The translations under genes and the position numbers were made by a program. A DNA stretch of 64,000 nt from contig NZ_QXCP01000004.1 of assembly GCF_003711805.1 (NCBI RefSeq), positions 682,001-746,000 of the forward strand, written 5' to 3'. Below, piece by piece: positions 1 through 8,874 of this stretch. The notes beneath the pieces were generated by a model that had not been told where the DNA came from, did not search any database, and was given only the letters and a program-made list of their open reading frames with translations. Position 1 is the first letter of the stretch. Each line of letters opens with the position of its first letter. Source of the stretch: Brachybacterium sp. EE-P12 (lineage in GTDB: Bacteria > Actinomycetota > Actinomycetes > Actinomycetales > Dermabacteraceae).

Positions 1-135
1 GGCACGGGATCCTCGGGCGGCGGTCCCGGCGGCGGCCAGGGCCCCACCGCGCCCGGCACCGGCGACGGCGGCTCCTTCATGCGGAAGATGGAGGAGCGCT
101 GGGAGAAGCGCGCAGGGGACGACCCGCGCCTCTGA
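1..135 (+). CDS. DUF3040 family protein, C-terminal end (partial)
   Basis: The window opens inside a reading frame that ends with TGA at 133-135. The visible 44 residues are a Gly/Pro-rich linker followed by a short basic tail (FMRKMEERWEKRAGDD). Small actinobacterial DUF3040 membrane proteins end in this kind of MRKMEERW tail, and they typically sit just upstream of mraZ, as here. The membrane segments that define the family lie outside the window, so the call rests on the tail and on position. The molecular function of the family is unknown. A strong terminator follows 80 bp later, separating it from the dcw cluster. Confidence 0.7.
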   Translation, partial: GTGSSGGGPGGGQGPTAPGTGDGGSFMRKMEERWEKRAGDDPRL

Positions 136-213
136 CCGTTCCGGTCCCGGCCGCGGGCGGCTCCGGCACGCCGTTGCCGCCGCGGCGCCGACCCGCCCAC
201 CCCTGATCCCCTC

Positions 214-246
214 ACGAAGCCCCGGCTCCTCGAGCCGGGGCTTCGT
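214..246 (+). terminator. Intrinsic-type terminator after the DUF3040 gene
   Basis: The arms 214-228 and 232-246 are perfectly complementary (15 bp) around a 3-nt loop. There is no clear T-run, as is common in high-GC actinobacteria. It closes the upstream transcription unit. Confidence 0.8.
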
Positions 247-654
247 CGTGCCCGGGCGCTCCCGATCCCCCCGCAGCCTGCGCCCGGAGGCCGCACGGCT
301 CCACGCCGCACGGCACTGCTCGCCCCGCCGGCTCGCAACTGCGTTCTGAGCCCTTCCATCCCGCTCCCCGCACCGCACCACCCGGGTCCCCGGGCTCTTC
401 CCCACATCGCTCCACCCGCATCCTCCCCATCCCTCCACCTCCCGCCCCGCACTCTCTCCGCTCGCGGGCGTGAGCGGCTGACCTGCGAAGATGCAGGATC
501 GCCGCGGGGGAGCGGCGCCCTCGTCCCGCCTGGCGGTGCATCGGAGAGGAGCTGCACCACGCCCGGCTGTCGATTTCCCCCCACCTTCCTCCACGCTCCT
601 GACCTGCAGTGACCGACGGCTCATGCGAGTGTTCGGTGCCATCTATGGCCACCG
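247..654. other. Intergenic region with no supported gene
   Basis: About 400 bp lie between the terminator and the mraZ control region. Open frames here on both strands have no family resemblance and overlap one another. I see no tRNA, no recognised riboswitch and no long repeat. The stretch probably holds the distal part of the mraZ promoter region. Confidence 0.5.
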
Positions 655-699
655 GTGGGGAGATGTGGGGTAAAGTGGAGTGCGTTGGGAGGAGATGGA
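655..699 (+). promoter_or_regulatory. MraZ operator: five boxes at exact 10-bp spacing
   Basis: The pentamers GTGGG (655-659), GTGGG (665-669), GTGGA (675-679), TTGGG (685-689) and ATGGA (695-699) repeat with a period of exactly 10 bp, so they fall on one face of the helix. MraZ of other bacteria binds direct repeats of a TGGGN-type box at about this spacing upstream of its own gene and represses the dcw operon; that is established for the family. A possible -10 hexamer, TAAAGT (671-676), lies inside the array, which would make repression by occlusion simple. No convincing -35 was found. Confidence 0.75.
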
Positions 700-737
700 G
701 TTCGGATCGGAGCCGCGGCGACTGGAGGAGGGTGCAG

Positions 738-1169
738 ATGTTCCTCGGCACCTTCACGCCCAAGCTCGACGAGAAGAGCCGCCTGATCTTCCCCGCCAAG
801 TTCCGCGACGAGCTCGCCTCGGGACTGGTCATGACTCGTGGACAGGAGCACTGCATCGCCGTGTACCCGCTCATGGAGTTCCGCCAGAAGCTCGAGGAGG
901 CCCGTCGGGCGCCCACCACCGACCGACGCACCCGTGACTACCTGCGAGTGCTGATGTCCGGTGCGGAGGACGTCATCCCGGACAAGCAGGGCCGCATCAC
1001 CATCCCGAGCCATCTGCGCACCTACGCGGACCTGGATCGGGAGTGCGCCGTCATCGGCGCGCTCGACCGGCTCGAGATCTGGTCGCTCCCGGCCTGGGAG
1101 GCCTACCTCGAGCAGAAGGAGGAGGGCTTCGCCGAGACCTCCGAGGAGGTGATCCCCGGCCTGTTCTGA
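738..1169 (+). CDS. mraZ: Transcriptional regulator / cell division protein MraZ
   Basis: This 143-residue protein has the two SpoVT/AbrB-like repeats of MraZ, seen as [13 protein letters not shown] near residues 11-23 and [14 protein letters not shown] near residues 81-94. MraZ is a ring-forming DNA-binding protein that autoregulates the dcw cluster through repeats upstream of mraZ, and such repeats are present at 655-699. The start chosen is ATG 738, because the family begins MFLGTF and a GGAGGAGG ribosome binding site lies at 724-731; a longer in-frame opening from 609 runs through the operator and is rejected. It is the first gene of the cluster, 190 bp ahead of rsmH. Confidence 0.97.
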   Translation: MFLGTFTPKLDEKSRLIFPAKFRDELASGLVMTRGQEHCIAVYPLMEFRQKLEEARRAPTTDRRTRDYLRVLMSGAEDVIPDKQGRITIPSHLRTYADLDRECAVIGALDRLEIWSLPAWEAYLEQKEEGFAETSEEVIPGLF

Positions 1170-1359
1170 GCCCGGCCACGAGGACATCCGTCCTGTGAGA
1201 CCTCTCGTCGTTCCCGCCCCGACGCAACTTCCCCGGTGGCGGGTCGGGAACGACGGGGAATCTGACAGGACGGCAGCGCCCAGGAGGCGCAGGCCGGCCG
1301 GCGCACGGACCGAGACCACAGCACATCGCACGAGAGCACGACCCGAGGGGAGGGGCGAG

Positions 1360-2355
1360 ATGGACACCACGCACGGCGACCTGCCGGCCGAGCAGCGGCA
1401 CCTGCCCGTCCTGCTCGAGACCTCGGTCCAGCTGCTCGCCCCCGCCCTCCAGGAGCCCGGCGCCGTCCACGTGGACGCGACCCTCGGGATGGGCGGGCAC
1501 GCCGCCGCGGTGCTGCACGCGGCCCCCGCCGCCCGCCTCGTCGGCATCGACCGCGACCCGCAGGCGCTCGCCCTGGCCCGTGAGCGGCTGGACCGCGAGG
1601 GCGTGGGGGAGCGGGCCACGCTCGTGCATGCGACCTACGACGAGATCCCCGAGGTCCTCGCCGAGCTCGACCTGCCCGGCGCCCACGGCGTGATGATGGA
1701 CCTGGGCCTGTCGAGCTTCCAGATCGACACCGCCGAGCGCGGCTTCTCCTACGCCGTCGACGCGCCGCTGGACATGCGCATGGACCCCTCCTCGGACGGA
1801 CCCACCGCCGCGGACCTGCTGCGCGAGCTGCCCGAGGCGGAGATCGCCCGCATCCTCCACGACCTCGGCGACGAGCGCTTCGCCCGCCGCATCGCCCGCC
1901 GCATCGTCGAACAGCGCCGGGACGCGCCGCTGGCCCGCTCCGGCGAGCTCGTCGCGCTCCTCGAGAGAGCGATCCCCGCCGCCTCGAAGGCCAGCGGCGG
2001 CCATCCCGCCAAGCGCACCTTCCAGGCGCTGCGCATCGCGGTGAACGAGGAGCTCGAGATCCTCGCCTCCGCGATCGAGGCCGCGCTGGACTGCCTGCAC
2101 GTCGGCGGCCGGATCGTCGTGGAGTCCTATCACTCCGGCGAGGACCGTCTGGTCAAGACGGCCTTCGCTCGGCGCACCCGCTCCTCCGCGCCGGCCGGCC
2201 TGCCGGTCGAGCTCGAGGAGCACAAGCCCACCTTCACCCCGCTCGTGCGCGGCGCGCTCCAGGCCGACGAGCACGAGCGCGGTGGCAATCCCCGTGCCGC
2301 CTCCGTCCGGCTGCGAGCACTGACCCGAACCCGATCCGCCCGGAGAGCACACTGA
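1360..2355 (+). CDS. rsmH: 16S rRNA (cytosine(1402)-N(4))-methyltransferase RsmH
   Basis: RsmH (MraW) uses S-adenosylmethionine to methylate N4 of C1402 in 16S rRNA. The 331-residue product has the typical opening RHLPVLLET and the SAM-binding loop DATLGMGGH near residues 39-47, followed by VGIDRDPQAL, and the family-typical FQALRIAVNEEL in the C-terminal half. The start at ATG 1360 is preceded by a GAGGGGAGGGG ribosome binding site; an in-frame opening from 1195 has no family similarity. ftsL begins 2 bp after its stop, so the two are probably translationally coupled. This is the standard mraZ-rsmH-ftsL order. Confidence 0.97.
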   Translation: MDTTHGDLPAEQRHLPVLLETSVQLLAPALQEPGAVHVDATLGMGGHAAAVLHAAPAARLVGIDRDPQALALARERLDREGVGERATLVHATYDEIPEVLAELDLPGAHGVMMDLGLSSFQIDTAERGFSYAVDAPLDMRMDPSSDGPTAADLLRELPEAEIARILHDLGDERFARRIARRIVEQRRDAPLARSGELVALLERAIPAASKASGGHPAKRTFQALRIAVNEELEILASAIEAALDCLHVGGRIVVESYHSGEDRLVKTAFARRTRSSAPAGLPVELEEHKPTFTPLVRGALQADEHERGGNPRAASVRLRALTRTRSARRAH

Positions 2356-2356
2356 G

Positions 2357-2875
2357 ATGGCCAGCACGTCAGCAGTCCACGCGCCCGCGATCCGCCCTGC
2401 CCGCGGAGCACGCGCCGCACAGGCCGCCCGTCCCCGGCTCACCGTCGTCTCCGCCCCGCGGACCGGCGGCAGCACGATGCCGTTCACGCTCCTGTGCACA
2501 CTCATCGTCGTCGCGACACTCTCGGCGCTGCTCTACCTGAACATCCAGATGTCCGATGCGAGCTACGAGATCACCCGCCTCCAGGGCCAGTCGCAGCGCC
2601 TGACCGAGGAGAGCCAGGGCCTCGCCGAGACCGACCAGCGCCTGGGCACCCCGCAGGAGCTCGAGCGCCAGGCCCGCGAGATCGGCATGGTCCCGGTGTC
2701 GGATCCGGCATACATCGACCTCGACACGGGCGAGATCATCGGCGAGACGTCCCCGGCGGAGCAGACTGGGGGCACGCCGGAGCTGGCGGAGGTGCCCGCA
2801 GAGGACGCCGTCCCGCCGGCGCAGATCTACGACGAGCCCACCGAGTACCACGGCATGGGCAACGAAGGGGCCTGA
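2357..2875 (+). CDS. ftsL: Cell division protein FtsL-like
   Basis: This is a 172-residue bitopic membrane protein with a basic cytoplasmic N-terminus of about 40 residues, one membrane segment (about 41-62) and a short extracytoplasmic coiled coil (about 66-100, Q/E/L-rich). An acidic, proline-containing tail follows. FtsL proteins are poorly conserved in sequence, so the call rests on topology, size and position between rsmH and ftsI. In other bacteria FtsL forms a complex with FtsB/DivIC and FtsQ that controls septal synthesis by FtsW-FtsI. The start codon lies 1 bp after the rsmH stop; ftsI starts 2 bp after its stop. Confidence 0.85.
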   Translation: MASTSAVHAPAIRPARGARAAQAARPRLTVVSAPRTGGSTMPFTLLCTLIVVATLSALLYLNIQMSDASYEITRLQGQSQRLTEESQGLAETDQRLGTPQELERQAREIGMVPVSDPAYIDLDTGEIIGETSPAEQTGGTPELAEVPAEDAVPPAQIYDEPTEYHGMGNEGA

Positions 2876-2877
2876 GC

Positions 2878-4701
2878 ATGACACCACCGCGCAGGAACGG
2901 CCGGTCCAGCACCTCCCGCTCTGCGGGAGGTGCTCGTCGTCCGCGCCCCGCCGGCGCTGCCCTCCGCATCCCGCGGGCACGGGTGGGGGAGCCCGCCACC
3001 CGCCACCGCCTGCTGATCAGCCTGGTCCTGGTCGCCGTGCTCGCCCTCTCCGGTCGGCTCGTGTGGGTGCAGGGGCTGGACGCGAGCGCCCGTGCCCAGG
3101 AGGCTGTCGACCAGCGCACCGTGACCCGCCCGATCCACGCCCTGCGCGGGGACATCACCGATCGCGACGGCACGGTGCTCGCGAGCTCCGTGCAGCGCTA
3201 CGACCTGTGGGTGAACCAGACCCAGGTCGACGAGTACCTGCAGAACTCGAAGACCGCCGAGGTCACTGGCGTGAAGGCCGCGGCGAAGGAGCTCGCCCCC
3301 GTGCTCGGCTGGAGCGTCAGCGACACGGAGGAGGCGCTCACGGGCGACGCCGGCTTCTCCTACCTGCGCAAGAACGTGGAGCCTGCCGTGCGCGACGCCG
3401 CCATCGGCCTGGGCATCCCCGGCATCGGCGCGGACCCGGTCGCCGAGCGGATCTACCCGGCAGGCTCCGTCGCCGGGAACGTGCTCGGCTTCGTCGGCGA
3501 CGGCGGCGAGGCCCTGGCCGGCACCGAGCTCTCCTTCGACGACGAGCTGGCCGGCACCGACGGCAAGACCACCTACGAGCGCGGCGCCCAGGGCCAGATC
3601 ATCCCCACCGGCAAGCAGGAGACCACCCCGGCCGTCGACGGCAGCGACGTGGTCCTCACCCTGGACCGGGACCTGCAGTGGAAGGCGCAGCAGGTCATCG
3701 CCAGCTCCGTCGAGCAGTGGGGTGCCACCGGCGGCAGCGCCGTGGCCTACAAGCCCAGCACCGGCGAGGTACTGGCCCTGGCCGAGTACCCCACCTACGA
3801 CCCGAACTCTCCCGGAGAGGCGGACGCCGAGGACCTCGGCAACCGCTCGATCTCGAGCGTCTTCGAGCCGGGCTCGACCGGAAAGCTCTTCACGATCGCC
3901 GCCGCGATCGAGGAAGGGAAGGTCACCCCCGAGTCCGAGTACGAGGTGCCCTACGAGATGTACTTCGAGGGCGAGCGCATCAAGGACTCCCACAGCCACC
4001 CCGATCAGCGGCTCACCCTCGCCGGGGTGCTGAAGAACAGCTCCAACGTCGGCACCGTGCAGATCTCCGAGACCCTCAGCCCCGAGGTGCGCCACGACTA
4101 CCTCCTCGCCTTCGGCCTGGGGCAGAAGACCGGCGTCGAGCTGCCCGGCGAGTCCGCGGGCATCGTCCACCCCGCCTCGGAGTGGACCGGCCGCACCCGC
4201 TACACGACCTCCTTCGGGCAGGGCTACAGCGTCAACGCCCTGCAGATGGTCTCCGCCGTCGGGACCTTCGCGAACGACGGCGTGCGGGTCCAGCCCTCGC
4301 TGATCTCCGGGGTCCGCGAGGACGACGGCTCGGTGCGCCCCCTCGGCGAGCCCGAGCGCACCCGCGTCGTCTCCAGCGAGACGGCCGAGACCATGCAGCT
4401 GCTGATGGACAACGCCGTGGACGACGAGACCTCGAGCGCCGCGGTCCCCGGCTACGCGATCGCGGGCAAGACCGGCACCGCCCAGGTCCCCGACGGCACC
4501 TACACGGCCTCCTTCATCGGCTTCGCCCCCGCGGACGATCCCGGGATCGTCGTGGGCGTGTTCCTCTTCGGCTTGGACACCTTCATCTCCGGGTCCAGGG
4601 CCGCAGCCCCGGCGTTCTCGGAGCTGACCACCTTCGCTCTCCAGAACCAGGGCATCGCCCCGACCGGGCAGCCCGGCCGACAGCTCGAGAACGAGTGGTG
4701 A
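2878..4701 (+). CDS. ftsI: Septal peptidoglycan transpeptidase FtsI (class B PBP)
   Basis: FtsI (PBP3) crosslinks septal peptidoglycan at the outer face of the membrane together with FtsW. The 607-residue protein has a basic N-terminal tail, one membrane segment (about 44-66), a PBP dimerisation domain beginning around RGDITDRDG, and a transpeptidase domain. Catalytic motifs are all present: STGK at 333-336 (nucleophile Ser333), SSN at 388-390 and KTGT at 531-534. No PASTA repeats follow the catalytic domain. The start at ATG 2878 is 2 bp after ftsL, and the last codons overlap the GTG start of murE. Confidence 0.97.
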   Translation: MTPPRRNGRSSTSRSAGGARRPRPAGAALRIPRARVGEPATRHRLLISLVLVAVLALSGRLVWVQGLDASARAQEAVDQRTVTRPIHALRGDITDRDGTVLASSVQRYDLWVNQTQVDEYLQNSKTAEVTGVKAAAKELAPVLGWSVSDTEEALTGDAGFSYLRKNVEPAVRDAAIGLGIPGIGADPVAERIYPAGSVAGNVLGFVGDGGEALAGTELSFDDELAGTDGKTTYERGAQGQIIPTGKQETTPAVDGSDVVLTLDRDLQWKAQQVIASSVEQWGATGGSAVAYKPSTGEVLALAEYPTYDPNSPGEADAEDLGNRSISSVFEPGSTGKLFTIAAAIEEGKVTPESEYEVPYEMYFEGERIKDSHSHPDQRLTLAGVLKNSSNVGTVQISETLSPEVRHDYLLAFGLGQKTGVELPGESAGIVHPASEWTGRTRYTTSFGQGYSVNALQMVSAVGTFANDGVRVQPSLISGVREDDGSVRPLGEPERTRVVSSETAETMQLLMDNAVDDETSSAAVPGYAIAGKTGTAQVPDGTYTASFIGFAPADDPGIVVGVFLFGLDTFISGSRAAAPAFSELTTFALQNQGIAPTGQPGRQLENEW

Positions 4702-6302
4702 GCATCGACGTGACCGACACCCCCGTCCCCCTGCCCGAGCCTGCCCGCCCGCGCCGACCGCACGGCGCGGCGGCGGCGGAGATCGCCGCGGCGATCGGCG
4801 CCGCGCCGCCCGCCGGCGAGCTCGCGGCGCTGCGCCTGACCGGGGTCACCCTCGACTCCCGCTCCGTGGCGCCCGGTGACCTGTGGTGCGCCCTGCCCGG
4901 CGCGAGCGCCCACGGCGCCCAGTTCGCCTCCCAGGCCGCGAGCCTCGGTGCCGCCCTCGCCCTGACCGACCCGGCCGGCCGCGAGCGCTGCGAGGACGCC
5001 GGGCTGCCGACCCTGGTCGTCCCCGACCCGCGCGCGGCGACCGCGACAGCCGCCGCGATCGTCCAGGGACGGCCTGCCGAGCGCCTCGCGACCATCGGGG
5101 TCACCGGCACCAACGGCAAGACCTCGATCACCACCGCGGTCACCCGCACCCTTCTCGCCCTCGACGTCCCCGCCGGGGTCGTCGGCACCAGCGGCACCAG
5201 CTACCGCGATGCGCGCGGCGCCGACCACGCGATCGCGACCGTGCGCACCACCCCCGAGGCGCCCGAGCTGCACGGGATCCTCGCCCGCATGGCGGAGGAC
5301 GGGGTCGCCGTCGCCTCCATGGAGGTCTCCAGCCACGCGCTCGTGCTGCACCGGGCCGACGAGGTCGTGGTCGACGTCGCCTGCTTCACGAACCTCACCC
5401 AGGACCACCTCGACTTCCACGGCACGATGGAGGAGTACTACCGGGCGAAGCGCCGGCTGTTCACCCCCGACCACGCCCGGCGCGGCATAGTCTGCGTCGA
5501 CGACGAGTGGGGCCGTCGCCTCGCCCGCGAGGCGACGGTCCCCGTGACCACCTACGCGAGCCTCCCCGATGTCGAGGCCGACCACCGCGTGGTCGCCACC
5601 CGCACCGAGGGCTACGGCAGCACCCTCACCGTGGCCGGCCCCGAGGGGGAGCGCATCCTGCACGCGGCCCTGCCCGGCCGCCACTACGTCGCCAACACCC
5701 TCGCCGCCGAGCTCGTGCTCGCCGCGATCGGGCACCACGGCCCCGAGGTGACGCACGCCCTGGCGACCGAGGGCATCGTGCCCGGCCGGATGGAGCTCGT
5801 CGCCGACGCCCCCGTGCGCGGGATCGTGGACTACTCCCACACTCCCGACGCCCTCGAGCAGGCCCTGACCACGCTCCGCGCCGTGCCCGGCACGCGTCGG
5901 CTCCTGGTCGTCATGGGCGCCGGCGGGGACCGCGACCGGACCAAGCGCCCCCGCATGGGCGAGGTCGCCGCACGCCTGGCCGACGTGGTGATCGTCACGG
6001 ACGACAACCCTCGCAGCGAGGACCCCGCGGCGATCCGCGCCGAGGTCCTCGCCGGCATCCCCGAGACCACGAACGCGCAGGTCCACGAGACGGACGGGCG
6101 CGGCGACGCGATCGCGCTGGCCGCCTCCCTGGCCGACGTGTCCGACACCATCCTGGTGGCGGGCAAGGGCGCCGAGACGGGCCAGCAGATCGGCGGTATC
6201 GTCCATCCGTTCGACGATCGCCTCCGGCTGCGCGACGCGCTGGATGCGACCGGGACCGCGCCTGGGCGGGTCGATGCCGACGACATGGACGAAGGACGCT
6301 GA
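4698..6302 (+). CDS. murE: UDP-MurNAc-tripeptide synthetase MurE (meso-diaminopimelate type)
   Basis: MurE is the cytoplasmic ligase that adds the third residue of the peptidoglycan stem peptide. The 534-residue product has the P-loop GTNGKTS (Lys141) and, near residues 436-439, the DNPR motif that in characterised MurE enzymes selects meso-diaminopimelate rather than lysine. This matches dapC, dapD and dapE elsewhere in the window. The GTG at 4698 overlaps the ftsI stop (GTGA); a second in-frame GTG at 4710 is the alternative start and neither has a strong ribosome binding site. murF starts 2 bp downstream. Confidence 0.95.
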   Translation: MSIDVTDTPVPLPEPARPRRPHGAAAAEIAAAIGAAPPAGELAALRLTGVTLDSRSVAPGDLWCALPGASAHGAQFASQAASLGAALALTDPAGRERCEDAGLPTLVVPDPRAATATAAAIVQGRPAERLATIGVTGTNGKTSITTAVTRTLLALDVPAGVVGTSGTSYRDARGADHAIATVRTTPEAPELHGILARMAEDGVAVASMEVSSHALVLHRADEVVVDVACFTNLTQDHLDFHGTMEEYYRAKRRLFTPDHARRGIVCVDDEWGRRLAREATVPVTTYASLPDVEADHRVVATRTEGYGSTLTVAGPEGERILHAALPGRHYVANTLAAELVLAAIGHHGPEVTHALATEGIVPGRMELVADAPVRGIVDYSHTPDALEQALTTLRAVPGTRRLLVVMGAGGDRDRTKRPRMGEVAARLADVVIVTDDNPRSEDPAAIRAEVLAGIPETTNAQVHETDGRGDAIALAASLADVSDTILVAGKGAETGQQIGGIVHPFDDRLRLRDALDATGTAPGRVDADDMDEGR

Positions 6303-6304
6303 GC

Positions 6305-7777
6305 ATGCTCCAGATCACGACACGGGAGATCGCCGAGATCACCGGCGGCACGCTCGTGGGCGGCGCCACCGGTGACGAGCAGGTCACCGGCACCGCGCGC
6401 ATCGACTCCCGCGAGGTGACGCCCGGCGACCTCTTCGCCGCCTTCCACGGCGAGCACGTCGACGGGCACGACTACCTCGAGGCCGCCCGCACCGCCGGGG
6501 CGAGCGCCGCGCTGGTGACCGAGGACCGCGGCACGCCCGCCGTGCGCGTCCCGGACGTCCTCGAGGCGCTCTCCACCCTCGCCCGCGCCCAGCTCGAGCG
6601 CGCCCGCGTCGAGCACCCCGAGCTCGTCGTCCTCGCCGTGACCGGCAGCGCCGGCAAGACCGGCACCAAGGACCTCCTGGGCACGATCCTCTCCACCGCG
6701 GGGGAGACCATCGCCCCCGCCGGCACCTTCAACAACGAGCTCGGCCTGCCGCTGACGGTGCTGCGCCTGACCCCCGAGACCCGCTTCCTCGTGCTCGAGA
6801 TGGGCGCGCGCGGCATCGGCCACATCGCCCGGCTCACGACGATCGCCCGCCCCGACATCTCCGTCGTGCTGAACGTCGGCTCCGCCCACCTCGGCGAGTT
6901 CGGGAGCGTCGAGGCGATCGCACGCGCGAAGGGCGAGCTCGTCGAGGCCCTCGCCCCCGAAGGCCGCGCGATCCTCAACGCGGAGGACCGCCTGGTCGCC
7001 GCGATGGCCGAGCGCTCCGCCGCCCCGGTCCTCACCTGGGGCTTCCACGAGGGCGCCGTGCGCGGCGCGGAGCTGACCCTCGACGACCAGGCCCGCGTCG
7101 CCTTCGACCTCGTCCTGCCCGAGGGGCTCGTGACGCTGCGCGGCGCCGCCGTGACGGCCGGACGCTTCCCCGTGCGCCCGGACCTGCTCGGCGAGCACCA
7201 GGCCGCGAACGTGCTGGCCGCCCTCACCGCCGCGCTCGTCGCCGGCGTCGACTCGGCCGCAGCCTGCGCCGCCCTCGAGGGCGCGACCCTCGCCTCCGGC
7301 CACCGGATGGAGGTCCACCGCGCCGCCGGCGCGCTCGTGATCAACGACGCCTACAACGCCAACCCCGACTCGATGAAGCAGGCGCTGAAGACCCTCGCCC
7401 ACCTCGGCCGCACCCACCGCACCATCGCGGTGCTCGGCGAGATGCTCGAGCTCGGCCCCGACGCGGTGCGCCTGCACGACGAGATCGGCCGCCTCGCGGT
7501 GCGTCTGAACATCTCCCAGCTCTACGTGGTCGGGGACGGTGCCGCGCCCATCCACCACGGCGCGAGCCTCGAGGGCAGCTTCGGCGGGGAGTCGGAGCAC
7601 GTCGACACCGTGGACGAGGCGCTCGCCGTGCTGGAACGGACGGTGCGCCCCGGTGACGCGGTGCTGCTGAAGTCCTCGCGCGACGCGGGCCTGCGCTGGC
7701 TCGCCCAGCCCCTCGTGGAGCACCTCGACCGCCGCGGCGCGAGCGCCGGGACCGACCAGACGGGAGACGATGCATGA
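6305..7777 (+). CDS. murF: UDP-MurNAc-tripeptide:D-alanyl-D-alanine ligase MurF
   Basis: MurF adds the D-Ala-D-Ala dipeptide to complete UDP-MurNAc-pentapeptide in the cytoplasm. The 490-residue protein shows the three Mur-ligase parts: an N-terminal UDP-binding domain, a central ATPase domain with P-loop GSAGKTGTK (Lys118), and a C-terminal domain with NDAYNANPDS near residue 345. No D-Ala-D-Ala ligase gene lies in this window, which is usual for actinobacterial dcw clusters. Its stop overlaps the mraY start (ATGA), indicating coupled translation. Confidence 0.97.
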   Translation: MLQITTREIAEITGGTLVGGATGDEQVTGTARIDSREVTPGDLFAAFHGEHVDGHDYLEAARTAGASAALVTEDRGTPAVRVPDVLEALSTLARAQLERARVEHPELVVLAVTGSAGKTGTKDLLGTILSTAGETIAPAGTFNNELGLPLTVLRLTPETRFLVLEMGARGIGHIARLTTIARPDISVVLNVGSAHLGEFGSVEAIARAKGELVEALAPEGRAILNAEDRLVAAMAERSAAPVLTWGFHEGAVRGAELTLDDQARVAFDLVLPEGLVTLRGAAVTAGRFPVRPDLLGEHQAANVLAALTAALVAGVDSAAACAALEGATLASGHRMEVHRAAGALVINDAYNANPDSMKQALKTLAHLGRTHRTIAVLGEMLELGPDAVRLHDEIGRLAVRLNISQLYVVGDGAAPIHHGASLEGSFGGESEHVDTVDEALAVLERTVRPGDAVLLKSSRDAGLRWLAQPLVEHLDRRGASAGTDQTGDDA

Positions 7778-8874
7778 TCGCGATCATCATCGCAGGGGCC
7801 CTCGCCCTGGCCATGTCCATCTTCGGCACCCCGGTGTTCATCAAGGTGCTCGAGCGCCGCGGCTACGGCCAGTTCGTGCGCGACGACGGCCCCACCAGCC
7901 ACGCGACCAAGCGCGGCACCCCCACCATGGGCGGCGTCGCGATCATCCTCGCCGTGCTGCTGGCCTACTTCCTCACCCATCTGGTGCTGTGGACCGCGCC
8001 GAGCGTCTCCGTGGTACTGGTGCTCTTCCTGATGGTCGGCCTCGGGGTCGTCGGCTTCCTCGACGACTACCTGAAGATCTCCCAGCAGGACTCCACGGGG
8101 CTGCGCCCCCGCTACAAGCTCGTGGGCCAGTTCGTGGTCGCGACCGGCTTCGCCGTGCTCGCCCTGCTCTTCCCCGACGAGAACGGCCACTCGCCCGCCT
8201 CCACGCACATCTCCTTCGTGCGGGACGTGCCGTGGCTCGACCTCGCCTTCCTCGGCTCGATCGTCGGCTTCCTGCTCTTCGCGATCTGGGCGAACTTCCT
8301 CGTCGCCGCCTGGTCCAACGGCGTGAACCTCACCGACGGGCTGGACGGCCTCGCCAGCGGCGCGACGATCCTGTTCACCGCCGCGTATCTGATCATCAGC
8401 TTCTGGCAGTGGCGTCAGGTGTGCAACGTCGACCTCGGCGCCGGCGGGCTCGTGCACTGCTACGACACCCGTGATCCGCTGGACGTCGCCGTGCTGTGCG
8501 CCGCGATCATCGGCGCCTGCGTCGGCTTCCTGTGGTGGAACACCTCGCCCGCGAAGATCTTCATGGGTGACACCGGCTCCCTCGCCCTCGGCGGCGGCAT
8601 CGCGGGCCTGACCATCGTCACCCGCACCGAGCTGCTCGGCGCGATCATCGGCGGGCTGTTCGTGGTCATCTCCCTGTCCGTGATCATCCAGGTCACCAGC
8701 TTCAAGATCACCGGCAAGCGCGTGTTCCGCATGGCGCCGCTGCAGCACCACTTCGAGCTCAAGGGCTGGAACGAGGTCACCATCGTGGTCCGCTTCTGGA
8801 TCGTCGCCGGCATCCTCGCCGGGGTGGGGCTGGGCCTGTTCTACCTCGACGCGCTGCCGAGGATCACCTCATGA
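7774..8874 (+). CDS. mraY: Phospho-MurNAc-pentapeptide-transferase MraY
   Basis: MraY transfers phospho-MurNAc-pentapeptide to undecaprenyl phosphate, making lipid I at the inner face of the membrane. The 366-residue polytopic protein has about ten membrane segments and the conserved motifs FLDDYLK (acidic Mg site), NLTDGLDGL, GDTGSLALGG and the loop motif HHFELKGW. Length and motif order are normal for the family. It overlaps both neighbours by 4 bp (ATGA with murF before and murD after). Confidence 0.97.
   Translation: MIAIIIAGALALAMSIFGTPVFIKVLERRGYGQFVRDDGPTSHATKRGTPTMGGVAIILAVLLAYFLTHLVLWTAPSVSVVLVLFLMVGLGVVGFLDDYLKISQQDSTGLRPRYKLVGQFVVATGFAVLALLFPDENGHSPASTHISFVRDVPWLDLAFLGSIVGFLLFAIWANFLVAAWSNGVNLTDGLDGLASGATILFTAAYLIISFWQWRQVCNVDLGAGGLVHCYDTRDPLDVAVLCAAIIGACVGFLWWNTSPAKIFMGDTGSLALGGGIAGLTIVTRTELLGAIIGGLFVVISLSVIIQVTSFKITGKRVFRMAPLQHHFELKGWNEVTIVVRFWIVAGILAGVGLGLFYLDALPRITS

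Noticed and set aside
609..737. Upstream extension of mraZ by 43 codons
   Set aside because: It would put the MraZ operator array inside the coding region, has no homology, and the family start MFLGTF has a perfect ribosome binding site.
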